A DNA stretch of 64,000 nucleotides, from NCBI RefSeq assembly GCF_000980835.1, contig NZ_CP011312.1, forward strand, positions 434,001-498,000, written 5' to 3'. Of the stretch, positions 48,028 through 57,848 are shown one piece after another. This DNA is from Corynebacterium kutscheri. GTDB taxonomy: Bacteria > Actinomycetota > Actinomycetes > Mycobacteriales > Mycobacteriaceae. Within the stretch, counting starts at the first letter, position 1. Every line of letters starts with the position of its first letter. Below the pieces are notes generated by a model that worked only from the letters and a program-made list of their open reading frames with translations, had not been told where the DNA came from and searched no databases. Both the position numbers and the translations under genes were made by a program.

Positions 48028-49659
48028 TTAGAGCGGAATATTGCCGTGTTTCTTTGCCGGTACATTAACTACCTTGCGGTCTAGCAGTCGCAGGCCTTCA
48101 ATAATTTGTCCGCGCGTTTCTGATGGCGGAATAACTGCATCAACAAAACCGCGTTCGGCAGCAATATACGGGTTAACCAAGGTTTCTTCGTATTCCTGTT
48201 CATATTGCTTTGCGATGGCAACAACATCTTTACCCTCTGCCATGGCAGCTTTGAGTTCTTTACGGTAGATAAACCCTACCGCGCCAGCAGCGCCCATGAC
48301 CGCAATTTGTGCGGTTGGCCAGGCAAAGACTAAGTCGGCACCCATGTCTTTAGAACCCATTACGCAATAAGCGCCACCATAGGACTTGCGGGTAATCACC
48401 GTAATTTTGCCAACAGTTGCTTCTGAGTAGGCATAGAGCAGTTTTGCACCACGACGAATAATGCCGTCGTATTCTTCGCTGGTACCTGGCAAGAATCCAG
48501 GGACATCGACAAATTCAATAATTGGAATATTGAAAGCATCGCAGGTGCGGATAAAACGAGCCGCTTTTTCTGATGCCTTAATATCCAAGCAACCAGCGAA
48601 CTCGGTGGGTTGGTTGGCTACGATGCCTACTGAGCGTCCCTCTATGCGGGCGAAGCCGGTGAGAATATTATCGGCGTAGCCTTCTTGGATCTCAAAGAAA
48701 TCGCCATCGTCGATAATGCGTGAGATGACTTCTTTCATATCGTACGGCTGGTTAGGAGAATCTGGGATAAGGCGGTCAAGTTCAAGATCGGTATCGGTGA
48801 TGTTCTCTTGGACAGAACCAACCATAATCTCGGCTATTTCGCGGGGAGCTTCTGCTCGGTTGTTGGAAGGCAAATAGCTGACTAGATCGCGAACCCAGTC
48901 CAGCGCATCGGCATCATCGCTAGCGGTGTAATGAGAGGTACCGGAGGTGGACATATGAGTATGTGCACCCCCAAGTTCTTCTTGGGTGACCTCTTCGCCA
49001 GTGACCGTTTTAATAACATCGGGGCCGGTAATAAACATCTTAGAGGTTTTATCCACCATGACGATAAAGTCGGTAAGTGCTGGCGAATATACATGGCCAC
49101 CAGCGCAAGCACCCATAATGAGTGAAATCTGTGGGATAACACCAGAAGCAAGAGTATTGCGGTAGAAGATCTGCGAGTATAAGCCAAGTGAGACAACGCC
49201 TTCTTGGATACGCGCACCGGCGCCTTCATTAATACCAATAAGCGGTACACCGGTTTTAATTGCTAAATCCATGATTTTAACGATTTTTTCGCCATAGACC
49301 TCGCCGAGAGCACCACCAAAAATTGCACCATCTTGCGAGAACACAGCAACCTTGCGGCCATCGATGGTGCCATAGCCGGTAACAACACCGTCGGTATAAG
49401 GGCGCTTAGCATCTAGGCCGAAGTTCTTGGAGCGGTGACGTGCTAGAGCATCTACCTCGACGAAAGAACCTTCGTCAAGGAGATATTCGATGCGTTCGCG
49501 GGCAGTTTTTTTGCCGGTTTCATGAACTCGATCAATGGAGGGCTGTCCCATTGGTGCCTGAGTTTCAGCAAGACGTGCGCGTAGGTCTGCGAGTTTGCCA
49601 GCGGTGGTTGTTAGGTCAGGTGCTTGCGCACCAGTATCAGAGATCATTGCGGCGGTCAT
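48028..49659 (-). CDS. dtsR1: Acyl-CoA carboxylase beta subunit DtsR1
   Basis: A 543-residue carboxyltransferase that moves CO2 from biotin to acetyl-CoA, making malonyl-CoA. Class features include [20 protein letters not shown], the N-terminal CoA-site glycines in [39 protein letters not shown], and the C-terminal [20 protein letters not shown] with [15 protein letters not shown]. Which of the two beta subunits is DtsR1 rests on gene order (next to accE, as in C. glutamicum). No iterated element lies in the gene. Confidence 0.93.
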   Translation of the reverse strand: MTAAMISDTGAQAPDLTTTAGKLADLRARLAETQAPMGQPSIDRVHETGKKTARERIEYLLDEGSFVEVDALARHRSKNFGLDAKRPYTDGVVTGYGTIDGRKVAVFSQDGAIFGGALGEVYGEKIVKIMDLAIKTGVPLIGINEGAGARIQEGVVSLGLYSQIFYRNTLASGVIPQISLIMGACAGGHVYSPALTDFIVMVDKTSKMFITGPDVIKTVTGEEVTQEELGGAHTHMSTSGTSHYTASDDADALDWVRDLVSYLPSNNRAEAPREIAEIMVGSVQENITDTDLELDRLIPDSPNQPYDMKEVISRIIDDGDFFEIQEGYADNILTGFARIEGRSVGIVANQPTEFAGCLDIKASEKAARFIRTCDAFNIPIIEFVDVPGFLPGTSEEYDGIIRRGAKLLYAYSEATVGKITVITRKSYGGAYCVMGSKDMGADLVFAWPTAQIAVMGAAGAVGFIYRKELKAAMAEGKDVVAIAKQYEQEYEETLVNPYIAAERGFVDAVIPPSETRGQIIEGLRLLDRKVVNVPAKKHGNIPL

Positions 49660-49807
49660 GGGACATAAGTGTAAGGGGTATGCGGCAATTTTGGGAACTG
49701 TTTGTCCAGTAATTAGTGGTAGCAGAAAAAATATCTAGGTTTAGGGGTAGGAAAAAGGGGTAAAAAGGAACATTTTTATATGTGCAATTGTGTTTTTAAT
49801 AAAAATG

Positions 49808-49830
49808 CCCACCCCTTGCTCTGGGGTGGG
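49808..49830 (-). terminator. Terminator between dtsR2 and dtsR1
   Basis: CCCACCCC and GGGGTGGG pair perfectly around TTGCTCT. On the minus strand a GCATTTTTATT tract follows, so dtsR2 ends here and dtsR1 has its own promoter. Confidence 0.85.
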
Positions 49831-49858
49831 TAGCACGCTGTGCTAGCTAAAATAGGGC

Positions 49859-51499
49859 TTATAAGGGGATATTTCCGTGTTTGCGTGCTGGTCGATGGAC
49901 ATGCTTATTTGCTAGTAAGCGTAGGTTTCTAGCTAGAAAACCACGGGTTTCACTAGGTAGAATAACTGCATCGATAAGCCCGCGCTCGGCAGCGAGATAA
50001 GGGTTAAGCATATGATCCTCGTATTCGCGTTCAAAAGAAGCAACGAGTTCAGCGATATCCTGTGGGCTTAAGCCATTTTTTTGAGCAGACATGATTTCTT
50101 TGCGATAAAGAAAACCCACTGCACCCGCAGCACCCATGACGGCAATTTGGGCGGTTGGCCAGGCTAGGTTGAGATCGGCGCCCAACCCTTTAGAACCCAT
50201 TACGCAGTAGGCTCCGCCATAAGCCTTGCGCATGGTGACCGTAATTTTAGCAACAGTTGCCTCGCCATAGGCATAGAGCAATTTTGCTCCACGACGCAAG
50301 ATCCCGCCGTATTCTTGACCTGCTCCCGGTAGGAAACCAGGGACATCAACAAGCATGACAATAGGGATATTAAAAGCATCGCAGGTGCGAATAAACCGAG
50401 CGGCTTTTTCTGAGGCATCAATATCTAGGCAACCGGCAAATTGGGTGGGCTGGTTAGCTACGAAACCTACTGATTGCCCTTCGATACGCCCAAAAGCGAT
50501 AACGATATTTTCGCTGCGCTCTGCTTGGATTTCTAGGAATTCTCCATCGTCGGTAAGCGATTCAATCACTTCGCGTACATCATAGGGAACGGTAGGAGAG
50601 TCCGGAATAATAGAGTCGAGTTTAAGATCGTCGGCATTAAGATTGCTCTCGATGGAGCCTTCTTCGGGGTCGAATTCGCTAATGGGCGCACAAATGCGGT
50701 TATTGGAAGGTAAATAGCTGACCAAATCGGCAACGAAGTCAAGCGCATCCTCATCGCTAGCAGCGGTGTAATGGGTATTCCCGGCGGTAGACATATGCAT
50801 ATGTGCGCCACCGAGCTCTTCTTGGGAAATTTCCTCGCCAGTGACCGTCTTAATAACATCGGGGCCGGTGACAAACATTTTTGCTTTTTTATCTACCATC
50901 ACCACAAAATCGGTCAATGCGGGGGAGTAAGCATTGCCACCAGCGCAAGCGCCCATAATAACCGAAATCTGAGGAACTACCCCAGAGGCATTGATGTTGT
51001 GATAGAAGGTTTGTGCAATAAGATCTAGGGAAACAGCACCATCTTGGATACGTGCGCCTGCACCTTCATAAAGGCCGATAAGTGGGCGCCCAGTGGTGAC
51101 AGCTAGTTCCATAATTTTGCACATTTTTTCGCCATAGACTTCGCCTAAAGCTCCACCAAATACGGTGCCATCCTGGGAGAAAATGCAGACTTCGCGGCCG
51201 TCGATAGTGCCCCAGCCGGTGACAATTCCATCGGTTGCGGGACGTTTTCCATACATGCCAAAAGCATGGGTGCGGTGTCGGGCAAGCTGGTCGGTTTCAA
51301 TAAACGAACCTTCGTCGAGTAAATAATCTAGGCGTTCCCGGGCGGTGAGTCGGTTGGCATCATGAACTTTTTTGTATGCGTCCGGCCCTAGTGGGTAGGT
51401 AGCCTCCGCGCGCCTAGCCTTTAAGTCGGCGATTTTGCCGGCGGTGGTGTCAACGGCAGGCAGTGAAGCCACATCGATCAAAGGTGAGGAAATTGTCAT
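49859..51499 (-). CDS. dtsR2: Acyl-CoA carboxylase beta subunit DtsR2
   Basis: A 546-residue carboxyltransferase closely similar to the neighbouring DtsR1, pointing to an old tandem duplication. It carries [58 protein letters not shown], and [20 protein letters not shown]. In C. glutamicum this second beta subunit belongs to an acyl-CoA carboxylase needed for mycolic acid precursors. A terminator follows. The 230-base upstream gap to the divergent birA gene should hold both promoters and contains an exact iterated palindrome near 51659. Confidence 0.92.
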   Translation of the reverse strand: MTISSPLIDVASLPAVDTTAGKIADLKARRAEATYPLGPDAYKKVHDANRLTARERLDYLLDEGSFIETDQLARHRTHAFGMYGKRPATDGIVTGWGTIDGREVCIFSQDGTVFGGALGEVYGEKMCKIMELAVTTGRPLIGLYEGAGARIQDGAVSLDLIAQTFYHNINASGVVPQISVIMGACAGGNAYSPALTDFVVMVDKKAKMFVTGPDVIKTVTGEEISQEELGGAHMHMSTAGNTHYTAASDEDALDFVADLVSYLPSNNRICAPISEFDPEEGSIESNLNADDLKLDSIIPDSPTVPYDVREVIESLTDDGEFLEIQAERSENIVIAFGRIEGQSVGFVANQPTQFAGCLDIDASEKAARFIRTCDAFNIPIVMLVDVPGFLPGAGQEYGGILRRGAKLLYAYGEATVAKITVTMRKAYGGAYCVMGSKGLGADLNLAWPTAQIAVMGAAGAVGFLYRKEIMSAQKNGLSPQDIAELVASFEREYEDHMLNPYLAAERGLIDAVILPSETRGFLARNLRLLANKHVHRPARKHGNIPL

Positions 51500-51726
51500 G
51501 TTTTGAAAGACTAGTCCTCTTTTATCACCTTTTCTAGTGGGAACATAAATAAATTACCTATCGGTAGGTGGAAAATGCCTGCTCACATAGTTTTTTTTAG
51601 GGTAAAAAATATTTTTGCATTTTCTTTCCGATGTGGAATTTCTAGCTCATTATTGCCCTAGGGCAGTTTCGGTGATTGCTAATCTGGCTTAGCCTTATTC
51701 TTTTTTAAAACTGTAGAATCAAGCAA

Positions 51727-52578
51727 ATGGATAACCGCCAACCTCTTGATGTTGCCCGTCTGCGTGCAGAACTTGTTGATAATGGACCATTTGCACGTTT
51801 AGAGCACAGTATGTCTACCGGATCAACGAATACCGATCTTGTTGCAGCCGCTCATGATGGCACACCTGCTTGGACTGTTTTTCTCACAGAAGAACAAGTA
51901 GCAGGACGAGGTCGTATGGGAAGACGGTTTGAAGCTCCCGCTGGATCACAGCTCACACTGAGCTTTTTGATTCGTCCACCAGCATCAGCGATAAGCCGGC
52001 TAGGAACTATGGCACTTATTACCGGGTTAGCACTTGTTGATGTTATTAACCAATTACCTAGACACGACGCAGATGCGGACACACGAGCTGGAAACGAAGA
52101 TAGCTCAGTGGGTCTAAAATGGCCTAATGATTTACTTGCCGACGGACGCGGAAAAAGCGGCGGCCGTAAATTATGTGGCATCCTTGCCGAAGCTGTTGAT
52201 TTAGGTAGCTCCCCGGCAGTTGTGATTGGTCTAGGTCTTAATACCAGTTTGCGTAGTGATGAACTTCCAGTAGCGCATGCTTCTTCTTTAGAGCTAGAAG
52301 GCATTGTTTATGAACGAACCGAATTAGCTATTAACGTGTTGCGTGCACTATATAAACGTATGACGCAGTGGGAATGCGGCGAGGCAACACTCATGGACGA
52401 ATACCGCGCCGCAAGTGTCACCATTGGCCAAAATGTGCGCGCTATTTTACCGGGTGATAAAGAATTACTTGGTAGAGCAGAAACCATTACTAATGATGGG
52501 CACTTGGTTGTTGTCGAAGAAGACGGTACTCGCCATGTGCTTACCGTGGGTGATATTACCCATTTGCGCTTGCAATAA
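51727..52578 (+). CDS. birA: Biotin-[acetyl-CoA-carboxylase] ligase BirA
   Basis: A 283-residue biotin protein ligase that would biotinylate the carrier domain of AccBC. The catalytic core shows MSTGSTNTDLVAAAHDG, EEQVAGRGRMGRRFEAPAGS (biotinoyl-AMP loop), GLKWPNDLLADGRGKSGG and VVIGLGLN. It lacks an N-terminal helix-turn-helix, so it is not a repressor. A C-terminal SH3-like domain follows. An exact TTGCCCTAGGGCAG element lies 60-75 bases before its start. Confidence 0.93.
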   Translation: MDNRQPLDVARLRAELVDNGPFARLEHSMSTGSTNTDLVAAAHDGTPAWTVFLTEEQVAGRGRMGRRFEAPAGSQLTLSFLIRPPASAISRLGTMALITGLALVDVINQLPRHDADADTRAGNEDSSVGLKWPNDLLADGRGKSGGRKLCGILAEAVDLGSSPAVVIGLGLNTSLRSDELPVAHASSLELEGIVYERTELAINVLRALYKRMTQWECGEATLMDEYRAASVTIGQNVRAILPGDKELLGRAETITNDGHLVVVEEDGTRHVLTVGDITHLRLQ

Positions 52579-52613
52579 TTATTGGGGCACAGCTAGGGGT
52601 AAAAGGAAAGAGT

Positions 52614-53078
52614 ATGGCTATTACTATTGCGCCCGACGAGCAGGTGCGTGTCGATGTCACCACCAGTTTAGCTGGGTTAAGCTACTCGGTTATTCAACTG
52701 ATTTTTTATACTGCAGTTTTTTGGATGGTCATTGGTTTCTTAGATCGAATGGGAACTGAAACCGTAAGCGTTGATGCGCGTAATGCAGTCGTTGCCTTAT
52801 GGTTAGCGGTAGTGATCTGGCGGTTTATTATTCCTATTGCTTCCTTGCGTCGTCGTCGGCTTATTCTTACCGATCGACGCTTGATCCTGCGCACTCCCGG
52901 AATGCGTGGTTATACCGAGGAGTTTTCGCTCCAAGCCATCCGCAAGGTACAGCGTAAAAGGCGAACCCTAGTACTAGGGGTAGCGGGTTATAACCAAACA
53001 ATTTCTATTACGGATATCCCTAGGGCAAAAAGGGTCGCCACCATGTTAGTGGAATCATTGCCAGTAGTTTCTTATTAG
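52614..53078 (+). CDS. PH-domain membrane protein
   Basis: A 154-residue protein with two hydrophobic segments (residues about 22-45 and 58-80) and a C-terminal bacterial PH-like domain LILTDRRLILRTPGMRGYTE. It lies between birA and purK, as a similar gene does in C. glutamicum. AAAGGAAAGAGT precedes the ATG. An iterated element encodes IPRAKRVA near 53020. Function is unknown. Confidence 0.75.
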   Translation: MAITIAPDEQVRVDVTTSLAGLSYSVIQLIFYTAVFWMVIGFLDRMGTETVSVDARNAVVALWLAVVIWRFIIPIASLRRRRLILTDRRLILRTPGMRGYTEEFSLQAIRKVQRKRRTLVLGVAGYNQTISITDIPRAKRVATMLVESLPVVSY

Positions 53079-53203
53079 CGGAAAATAGTATGAAGTTAAC
53101 GTTGCCAGCTATAACCAAAAGATAGTTTTTGCTTTCTGGCAGCGTTATTTCTTTTTCTTGTGTGCAATACCCGTTTTTTAGTACGCAAAGTATAGTGAGT
53201 TTC

Positions 53204-54436
53204 GTGACTTTAGCCACCGATACAGTTGCCCCTCTGTCCGCACATGCGCCAGGTATGCCCATCGTTACCGTCATCGGAGACGGTCAGCTTGCCCGGATGC
53301 TACATACTGAAGCTATTGAACTAGGATTATCGCTAAGAATTTTGGCTAGCTCGCCAGATTCGTCTGCCGCGCAGGTTACTCATGATGTTGTTATAGGTGA
53401 CTACCTTAATCTTGATGATCTACGTCGTGTCGCCGATAAAAGTTCAGTAATTACCTTTGACCACGAGCATGTTCCCAATGAGCATTTAGAACAACTTATT
53501 TCCGAAGGCTATAACGTTCAGCCAGCGCCGTCTTCATTAATATATGCCCAAGATAAACTAGTTATGCGCCAGCACCTGGCCGCATTAGGGGCGCCAGTTC
53601 CAGAATTTGCTGAGATCTCTAGTGTGTCCGAAGCCCGTAGCTTCTGGCATTCGGTGAATGCTGAAGTGTGCATTAAGGCACGCCGGGGCGGTTATGACGG
53701 ACATGGGGTGTGGTTTCCACGCAGTGAAACAGAATTAACAGAATTAGTGTCCAAACTGCTTGCTGCAGGTACTTTGGTAATGGCAGAAAAAAAGGTTCCT
53801 CTGGTTCGAGAACTATCGACGCTGGTTGCACGCACCCCTTCCGGGAAAGTGAAAAGCTGGCCAGTAGTTGAAAGTGTGCAAACCGGTGGCATTTGTACTG
53901 AGACTATTGCTCCTGCACCAGGGCTTGAACCACAGATAATGCAGCGTGCACAGGAGCTGGCAATAAAAATTGCTACTGAGCTTGGTGTTACTGGTGTTTT
54001 AGCAGTGGAACTGTTTGAAACAACCACTCATACCGGTGAAACAGAAATATATGTCAATGAGTTAGCAATGCGACCTCATAATACTGGGCATTGGACACAA
54101 GATGGCTGTGTAACTAGCCAATTCGAGCAGCATATCCGAGCAATATTGGATTATCCGCTAGGCGATACCTCCCCGGTAGCTCCAGTTACCGTGATGGTTA
54201 ATGTTTTAGGCGCGCAAGATGATCCGCAGCTACCAATGCAACAACGTATGCAAGAAGTATGGCAGCGTTTTCCAGAAGCAAAGATTCATCTTTACGGCAA
54301 GACTTATCGCGCTGGCCGCAAGCTTGGGCATGTGAACTTAAGCGGAACTGATCTCGTACAGGTGCGTCGAAACGCGCAGTTAGCCGCCGGCTTTTTAGCA
54401 CAGGGATGCTGGCTGGATTCGGCAAGGGAAAAATAA
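53204..54436 (+). CDS. purK: N5-carboxyaminoimidazole ribonucleotide synthetase PurK
   Basis: About 410 residues. An ATP-grasp enzyme that makes N5-CAIR from AIR, bicarbonate and ATP in purine synthesis. Family motifs are VIGDGQLARMLHTEAIELGL, FDHEHVPNEHLEQL, DKLVMRQHLAALGAPVPEFA, KARRGGYDGHGVW and VNELAMRPHNTGHWTQDGC. A GTG at 53204 is taken as start because upstream codons have no family similarity; the exact start is uncertain. It is followed by purE, the next enzyme. Confidence 0.93.
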   Translation: MTLATDTVAPLSAHAPGMPIVTVIGDGQLARMLHTEAIELGLSLRILASSPDSSAAQVTHDVVIGDYLNLDDLRRVADKSSVITFDHEHVPNEHLEQLISEGYNVQPAPSSLIYAQDKLVMRQHLAALGAPVPEFAEISSVSEARSFWHSVNAEVCIKARRGGYDGHGVWFPRSETELTELVSKLLAAGTLVMAEKKVPLVRELSTLVARTPSGKVKSWPVVESVQTGGICTETIAPAPGLEPQIMQRAQELAIKIATELGVTGVLAVELFETTTHTGETEIYVNELAMRPHNTGHWTQDGCVTSQFEQHIRAILDYPLGDTSPVAPVTVMVNVLGAQDDPQLPMQQRMQEVWQRFPEAKIHLYGKTYRAGRKLGHVNLSGTDLVQVRRNAQLAAGFLAQGCWLDSAREK

Positions 54437-54475
54437 AAGCTTCAGTACTGTGAATATTTAACAAAGGATGACACT

Positions 54476-54976
54476 ATGCAACCGCTTGTAGGAATTATTA
54501 TGGGTTCCGATTCTGACTGGCCAACAGTGCAACCAGCTGCAGAAATACTAGCTGAGTTCGGCATTCCCTTTGAGGTTGGGGTGGTCTCGGCACACCGTAC
54601 ACCAGAGAAAATGCTGCGTTATGCACAAGATGCCCACATTCGGGGTTTAAAAGCGATTATTGCTTGCGCAGGTGGCGCAGCTCATCTACCTGGTATGGTA
54701 GCTGCGGCAACGCCATTGCCAGTAATTGGTATTCCACGTGCGCTAAAAGAACTTGATGGTATGGATTCCTTGCTTTCTATTGTGCAAATGCCTGCTGGTG
54801 TGCCGGTGGCTACGGTATCAATTGGGGGCGCTAAAAATGCAGGTTTGTTAGCTGTGCGTATTCTTAGCACAGCAGATGAACAGCTTATGCAACGCAGCGT
54901 GGACTATCAGGAAAAAATGCGTCAAGAAGTTGAGGCGAAAGATGAAAAATTACGCCAAAGCTTATTAGGGGAATAA
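54476..54976 (+). CDS. purE: N5-CAIR mutase PurE
   Basis: A 166-residue enzyme that converts N5-CAIR to CAIR. The class I PurE signature is complete: [40 protein letters not shown] and [20 protein letters not shown]. It begins 39 bases after purK, with AAAGGATGACACT upstream of the ATG. Confidence 0.95.
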   Translation: MQPLVGIIMGSDSDWPTVQPAAEILAEFGIPFEVGVVSAHRTPEKMLRYAQDAHIRGLKAIIACAGGAAHLPGMVAAATPLPVIGIPRALKELDGMDSLLSIVQMPAGVPVATVSIGGAKNAGLLAVRILSTADEQLMQRSVDYQEKMRQEVEAKDEKLRQSLLGE

Positions 54977-54982
54977 TAATTC

Positions 54983-55447
54983 GTGCATATTGTGGTTTTG
55001 GGTGCCAAGGTGCACGCCACGCGGCCGTCATCGTTATTAGCACAGCGGTTGGAGGTTGCCGCGCGCTTGGCTAGCCCAATGGATACCATTGTTGTTTCTG
55101 GCAAAGGTGAGGCAGAGATTATGCGCGCATTTTTGATTGATCTTGGCATTGATGCACAACAAATTATTATTGAAAATGCGGCAACAAGCACGAATGAAAA
55201 CCTAGAAAACACCGCTCAATTGGCTCCCCCGGGAACATATTGGTTAGTGGTAACCAATAGTTTTCATGTGTGGCGTACCCGGCTGTGGATATGGCATTTA
55301 GGATTTCCGGGAAAGGTTATTGGTTCGGGGTTGTTCCCACTGCGCAAAGCTGGCATCTATGGGCTAATAAGAGAATTTTTTGCGCTCCCACATTCAGCTG
55401 TGCGCATTGCTTTTCGACGTTTTCTACACTTGAACAAAATCCGTTAA
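54983..55447 (+). CDS. YdcF/SanA-like (DUF218) protein
   Basis: A 154-residue protein of the DUF218 family. It shows the Rossmann-like start HIVVLGAKVHAT, VVSGKGEAEIMRAFLIDLGI, ATSTNENLENTAQLAP and VVTNSFHVWRTRLWIWHLGF, matching the ENA-x-S-T-x-E-N and TSxFHxxRA motifs of the family. It has no signal peptide. Function is unclear; envelope-related roles are proposed for relatives. It starts with GTG 6 bases after purE. A GCTTTTCGACG copy encodes AFRRF near the end. Confidence 0.8.
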   Translation: MHIVVLGAKVHATRPSSLLAQRLEVAARLASPMDTIVVSGKGEAEIMRAFLIDLGIDAQQIIIENAATSTNENLENTAQLAPPGTYWLVVTNSFHVWRTRLWIWHLGFPGKVIGSGLFPLRKAGIYGLIREFFALPHSAVRIAFRRFLHLNKIR

Positions 55448-55491
55448 GCACTTTTGTACAGCTTAGACGGAGGAACAATGCTTACTGCATG

Positions 55492-55752
55492 CTAGGGCAA
55501 GAACCGACGCCAGAACATAACTGTGGCTACCACCATAACAAGGGCAAATAGTGCTGGCCACAGTGCTGGTTCGGGTTGAATAACATTAATTGCAGCCTGG
55601 ATCACCGCTAAAACAGTAAAGAAGACGAGAAAACCTAATACCGCTTGTTTGCGAGCACGTACCCAGGCAAAATCATGATTACTGGGGTTGAAATTGTTAT
55701 TTTCAGCGCCTTCTATCCGATCGTAGTGCGGGTTGTGGTTATCGGTATTCAT
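55492..55752 (-). CDS. Small membrane protein at the end of the trehalose importer cluster
   Basis: An 86-residue protein with a polar, Asn-rich N-terminus (NHNPHYDRIEGAENNNFNPS) and two hydrophobic segments near residues 38-60 and 65-82. It begins 11 bases after the second permease gene, so it is likely cotranscribed with it. In C. glutamicum the tus importer locus also includes a small membrane protein of unknown role. Its stop codon TAG lies inside a copy of the iterated element. Confidence 0.65.
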   Translation of the reverse strand: MNTDNHNPHYDRIEGAENNNFNPSNHDFAWVRARKQAVLGFLVFFTVLAVIQAAINVIQPEPALWPALFALVMVVATVMFWRRFLP

Positions 55753-55763
55753 TAACGCATATC

Positions 55764-56597
55764 TTACTTCACACCACCGGCAGTTAATCCGGAGACAATA
55801 CGACGCTGGAAAATTAACACCATAATAATTAGGGGCACAGTAACCAAGGTACCGGCAGCCATAATAGCGGTGTAAGGGTATTCGAAAGCACTGGGGCCGC
55901 TAAAACGGGCAATAGCGACCGTAACTGGTTCTGTAGCAGTAGTAGAAAGTTGGCGAGCCAACATAAATTCATTCCATGTGGTAATAAACGCCAAAATGGC
56001 GGTGGTAAATAACGCTGGTGCGGCAAGCGGTAGTAAGACAAGCCGGAAGGCTTGGCCGCTGGTGGCTCCGTCGACACGTGCTGCTTCCTCAAGCTCCCAA
56101 GGAAGTTGACGGAAAAATGAGGTCAAAGTGTAGATGGTGAGCGGCAAAGCAAAAGAAATATTGGGGATAATCAGTGCCCGGTAGGTACCAATCCATCCTA
56201 GATCGCCAAAGAGTTGAAATAGTGGTGTTACTAAAGCAATGCCGGGGAACATACTTGCGGCTAAAACAATGCCGGTAACAAAACCTTTGTAGCGGAAATC
56301 TAGGCGGGCAAGTGCATAGGCGGTCAGTACCCCAACGAGTACTGCAATTGCGGTGGTGGCAGCACCAATAATAAGCGAGTTGCCAATCGCGCCAAGGAAG
56401 TCATTGCCTTTATCCGTGCTGAGCGCATCCCGGAAATTATCTAAGGTGACATGTGTTGGCCAGGCGGTGGTATCAAAGGTGTAGGCGCGATCTCGCAATG
56501 CGGTAACTACCATCCAATAAAAAGGAGCTAACCCCCAGAATAAGATGACGATAATGCCAAGATAGTTTCCCAGGGTAGTAGAGATTTTTTTCTTCAT
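55764..56597 (-). CDS. Trehalose-type ABC importer permease (TusG/SugB-like)
   Basis: A 277-residue MalG-type permease with six hydrophobic segments and the EAA loop EEAARVDGATSGQAFRLVLL near residue 175. It pairs with the upstream MalF-type permease; the two genes are 2 bases apart. The arrangement lipoprotein-permease-permease matches the trehalose importer TusEFG of C. glutamicum and LpqY-SugAB of mycobacteria, which recycles trehalose from mycolate transfer. Substrate is inferred from gene context. Confidence 0.85.
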   Translation of the reverse strand: MKKKISTTLGNYLGIIVILFWGLAPFYWMVVTALRDRAYTFDTTAWPTHVTLDNFRDALSTDKGNDFLGAIGNSLIIGAATTAIAVLVGVLTAYALARLDFRYKGFVTGIVLAASMFPGIALVTPLFQLFGDLGWIGTYRALIIPNISFALPLTIYTLTSFFRQLPWELEEAARVDGATSGQAFRLVLLPLAAPALFTTAILAFITTWNEFMLARQLSTTATEPVTVAIARFSGPSAFEYPYTAIMAAGTLVTVPLIIMVLIFQRRIVSGLTAGGVK

Positions 56598-56599
56598 CG

Positions 56600-57676
56600 C
56601 TACAGCTCCTTGTGCGTATCGACGGTTGTTCCTACCGGACTAGCCATGTGTTGTTCTTTCTTGCGTTGTTTTTTCTTTTCTTTTTTTAGAGCACGTTTTT
56701 CTGCTTGTCCAGAAACATCTGCGCCAAGGAAACGGATCATAATAAATGCAACAGTAAAGATAAGCAGAAAAATAAGCGTTGATAATGCTGAGGCGGAATT
56801 GAAGTTATTTTGGCGGACATCTTCTACTACCAGCTGCGAAATTGTTGCCGTAGGGGAGTTTGCAGAAGAAGAAATCAAAATAACTGGTAGATCGTACATA
56901 CGTAGCGCATCTAGGGTGCGGAAAAGAATAGCTACCATAAGAGCTGGACGTACCAGGGGCAAAGTAATATGACGGAATTGTTGCCAGGTACTTGCGCCAT
57001 CGACTCGGGCTGCTTCATAGACATCTTTGGGGATCATTTGTAGACCAGCCAAGATAAGCAATGCCATAAAAGGTGTGGTTTTCCATACGTCGGCAATAAT
57101 AACGGCGGTGCGCGCTGCCCACGGATCGGTTGTCCAGTGGATGGGAGTACCCAATAAAGAGTTAATGATGCCGCGATCGGCAAAGATGAATTGCCATAGT
57201 TTTGCGGTTACTGCAGTAGGGATAGCCCAGGGGATAAGTACTGCAGCGCGTATGAGGGCGCGTCCGCGAAACTCGCGATTCATCACTAACGCCATGGATA
57301 GTCCGATAACGATCTCTAATGAGACGGTAACCAGGGTGAAAAACAGTGTATTGCCTACTGCGGGCCAAAAATCGGTGGCGATTACTCCATCAGGGCAGCT
57401 ACGAATTGTTCCGTCGGCAGACATGCAGCGCTGAGTAAGCCAATAAAAGTAGTGTGTTAACCCGGCGAAGCCGCCTTCGGTAAACAAACCAGTTGTGGGA
57501 TCCAGACTGCGATCAGATTGGAAGGAAAGATAAATTGCCCTCAGGATGGGATAACCAATAACAATGGCTAAAACTACTAGGGTGGGGGCGATTAATAAGG
57601 CGGCGTTACGGCTAGGTGCTTTCTTCTTTGAGGTTTGAGAGATAGGCGATGCGGAGCTAGCAGATGGTGCGCTCAC
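56600..57676 (-). CDS. Trehalose-type ABC importer permease (TusF/SugA-like)
   Basis: A 358-residue MalF-type permease. A Ser/Pro/Ala-rich cytoplasmic N-terminus precedes the membrane domain, which has the EAA loop YEAARVDGASTWQQFRHITL near residue 225. An extracytoplasmic loop FTEGGFAGLTHYFYWLTQRC with two Cys nearby is unusual. The C-terminal tail is very basic (EKRALKKEKKKQRKKEQ) and would lie in the cytoplasm. No ATP-binding subunit is encoded next to it. Confidence 0.85.
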   Translation of the reverse strand: MSAPSASSASPISQTSKKKAPSRNAALLIAPTLVVLAIVIGYPILRAIYLSFQSDRSLDPTTGLFTEGGFAGLTHYFYWLTQRCMSADGTIRSCPDGVIATDFWPAVGNTLFFTLVTVSLEIVIGLSMALVMNREFRGRALIRAAVLIPWAIPTAVTAKLWQFIFADRGIINSLLGTPIHWTTDPWAARTAVIIADVWKTTPFMALLILAGLQMIPKDVYEAARVDGASTWQQFRHITLPLVRPALMVAILFRTLDALRMYDLPVILISSSANSPTATISQLVVEDVRQNNFNSASALSTLIFLLIFTVAFIMIRFLGADVSGQAEKRALKKEKKKQRKKEQHMASPVGTTVDTHKEL

Positions 57677-57786
57677 AGGTTAAGGCTCCTTAGCATATGC
57701 GTGTGGTGAAAGTATGGGGTGGATTTTATATGACTAGAAAATAAAAGCTGGTGGGGCTTGATTGGTTGCTGGTTTTAATAATTTTT

Positions 57787-57828
57787 AAAGCTCACGTCCT
57801 GGCAAAAAATAGTAAGAACGTGAGCTTT
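57787..57828 (-). terminator. Hairpin between the binding protein and permease genes
   Basis: AAAGCTCACGT and ACGTGAGCTTT pair perfectly. On the minus strand the hairpin lies just after the lipoprotein gene and is followed by AAAAAT rather than a long T run, so it may be a partial terminator that keeps binding-protein levels above permease levels. Confidence 0.6.
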
Positions 57829-57848
57829 TAAGTTAAGAAAGCAAGTGG

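Noticed and set aside
51680..51710. DtxR-like sequence upstream of birA (TGGCTTAGCCTTATTC)
   Set aside because: Only about 11 of 19 positions match and the dyad is poor; iron control of birA is not expected.
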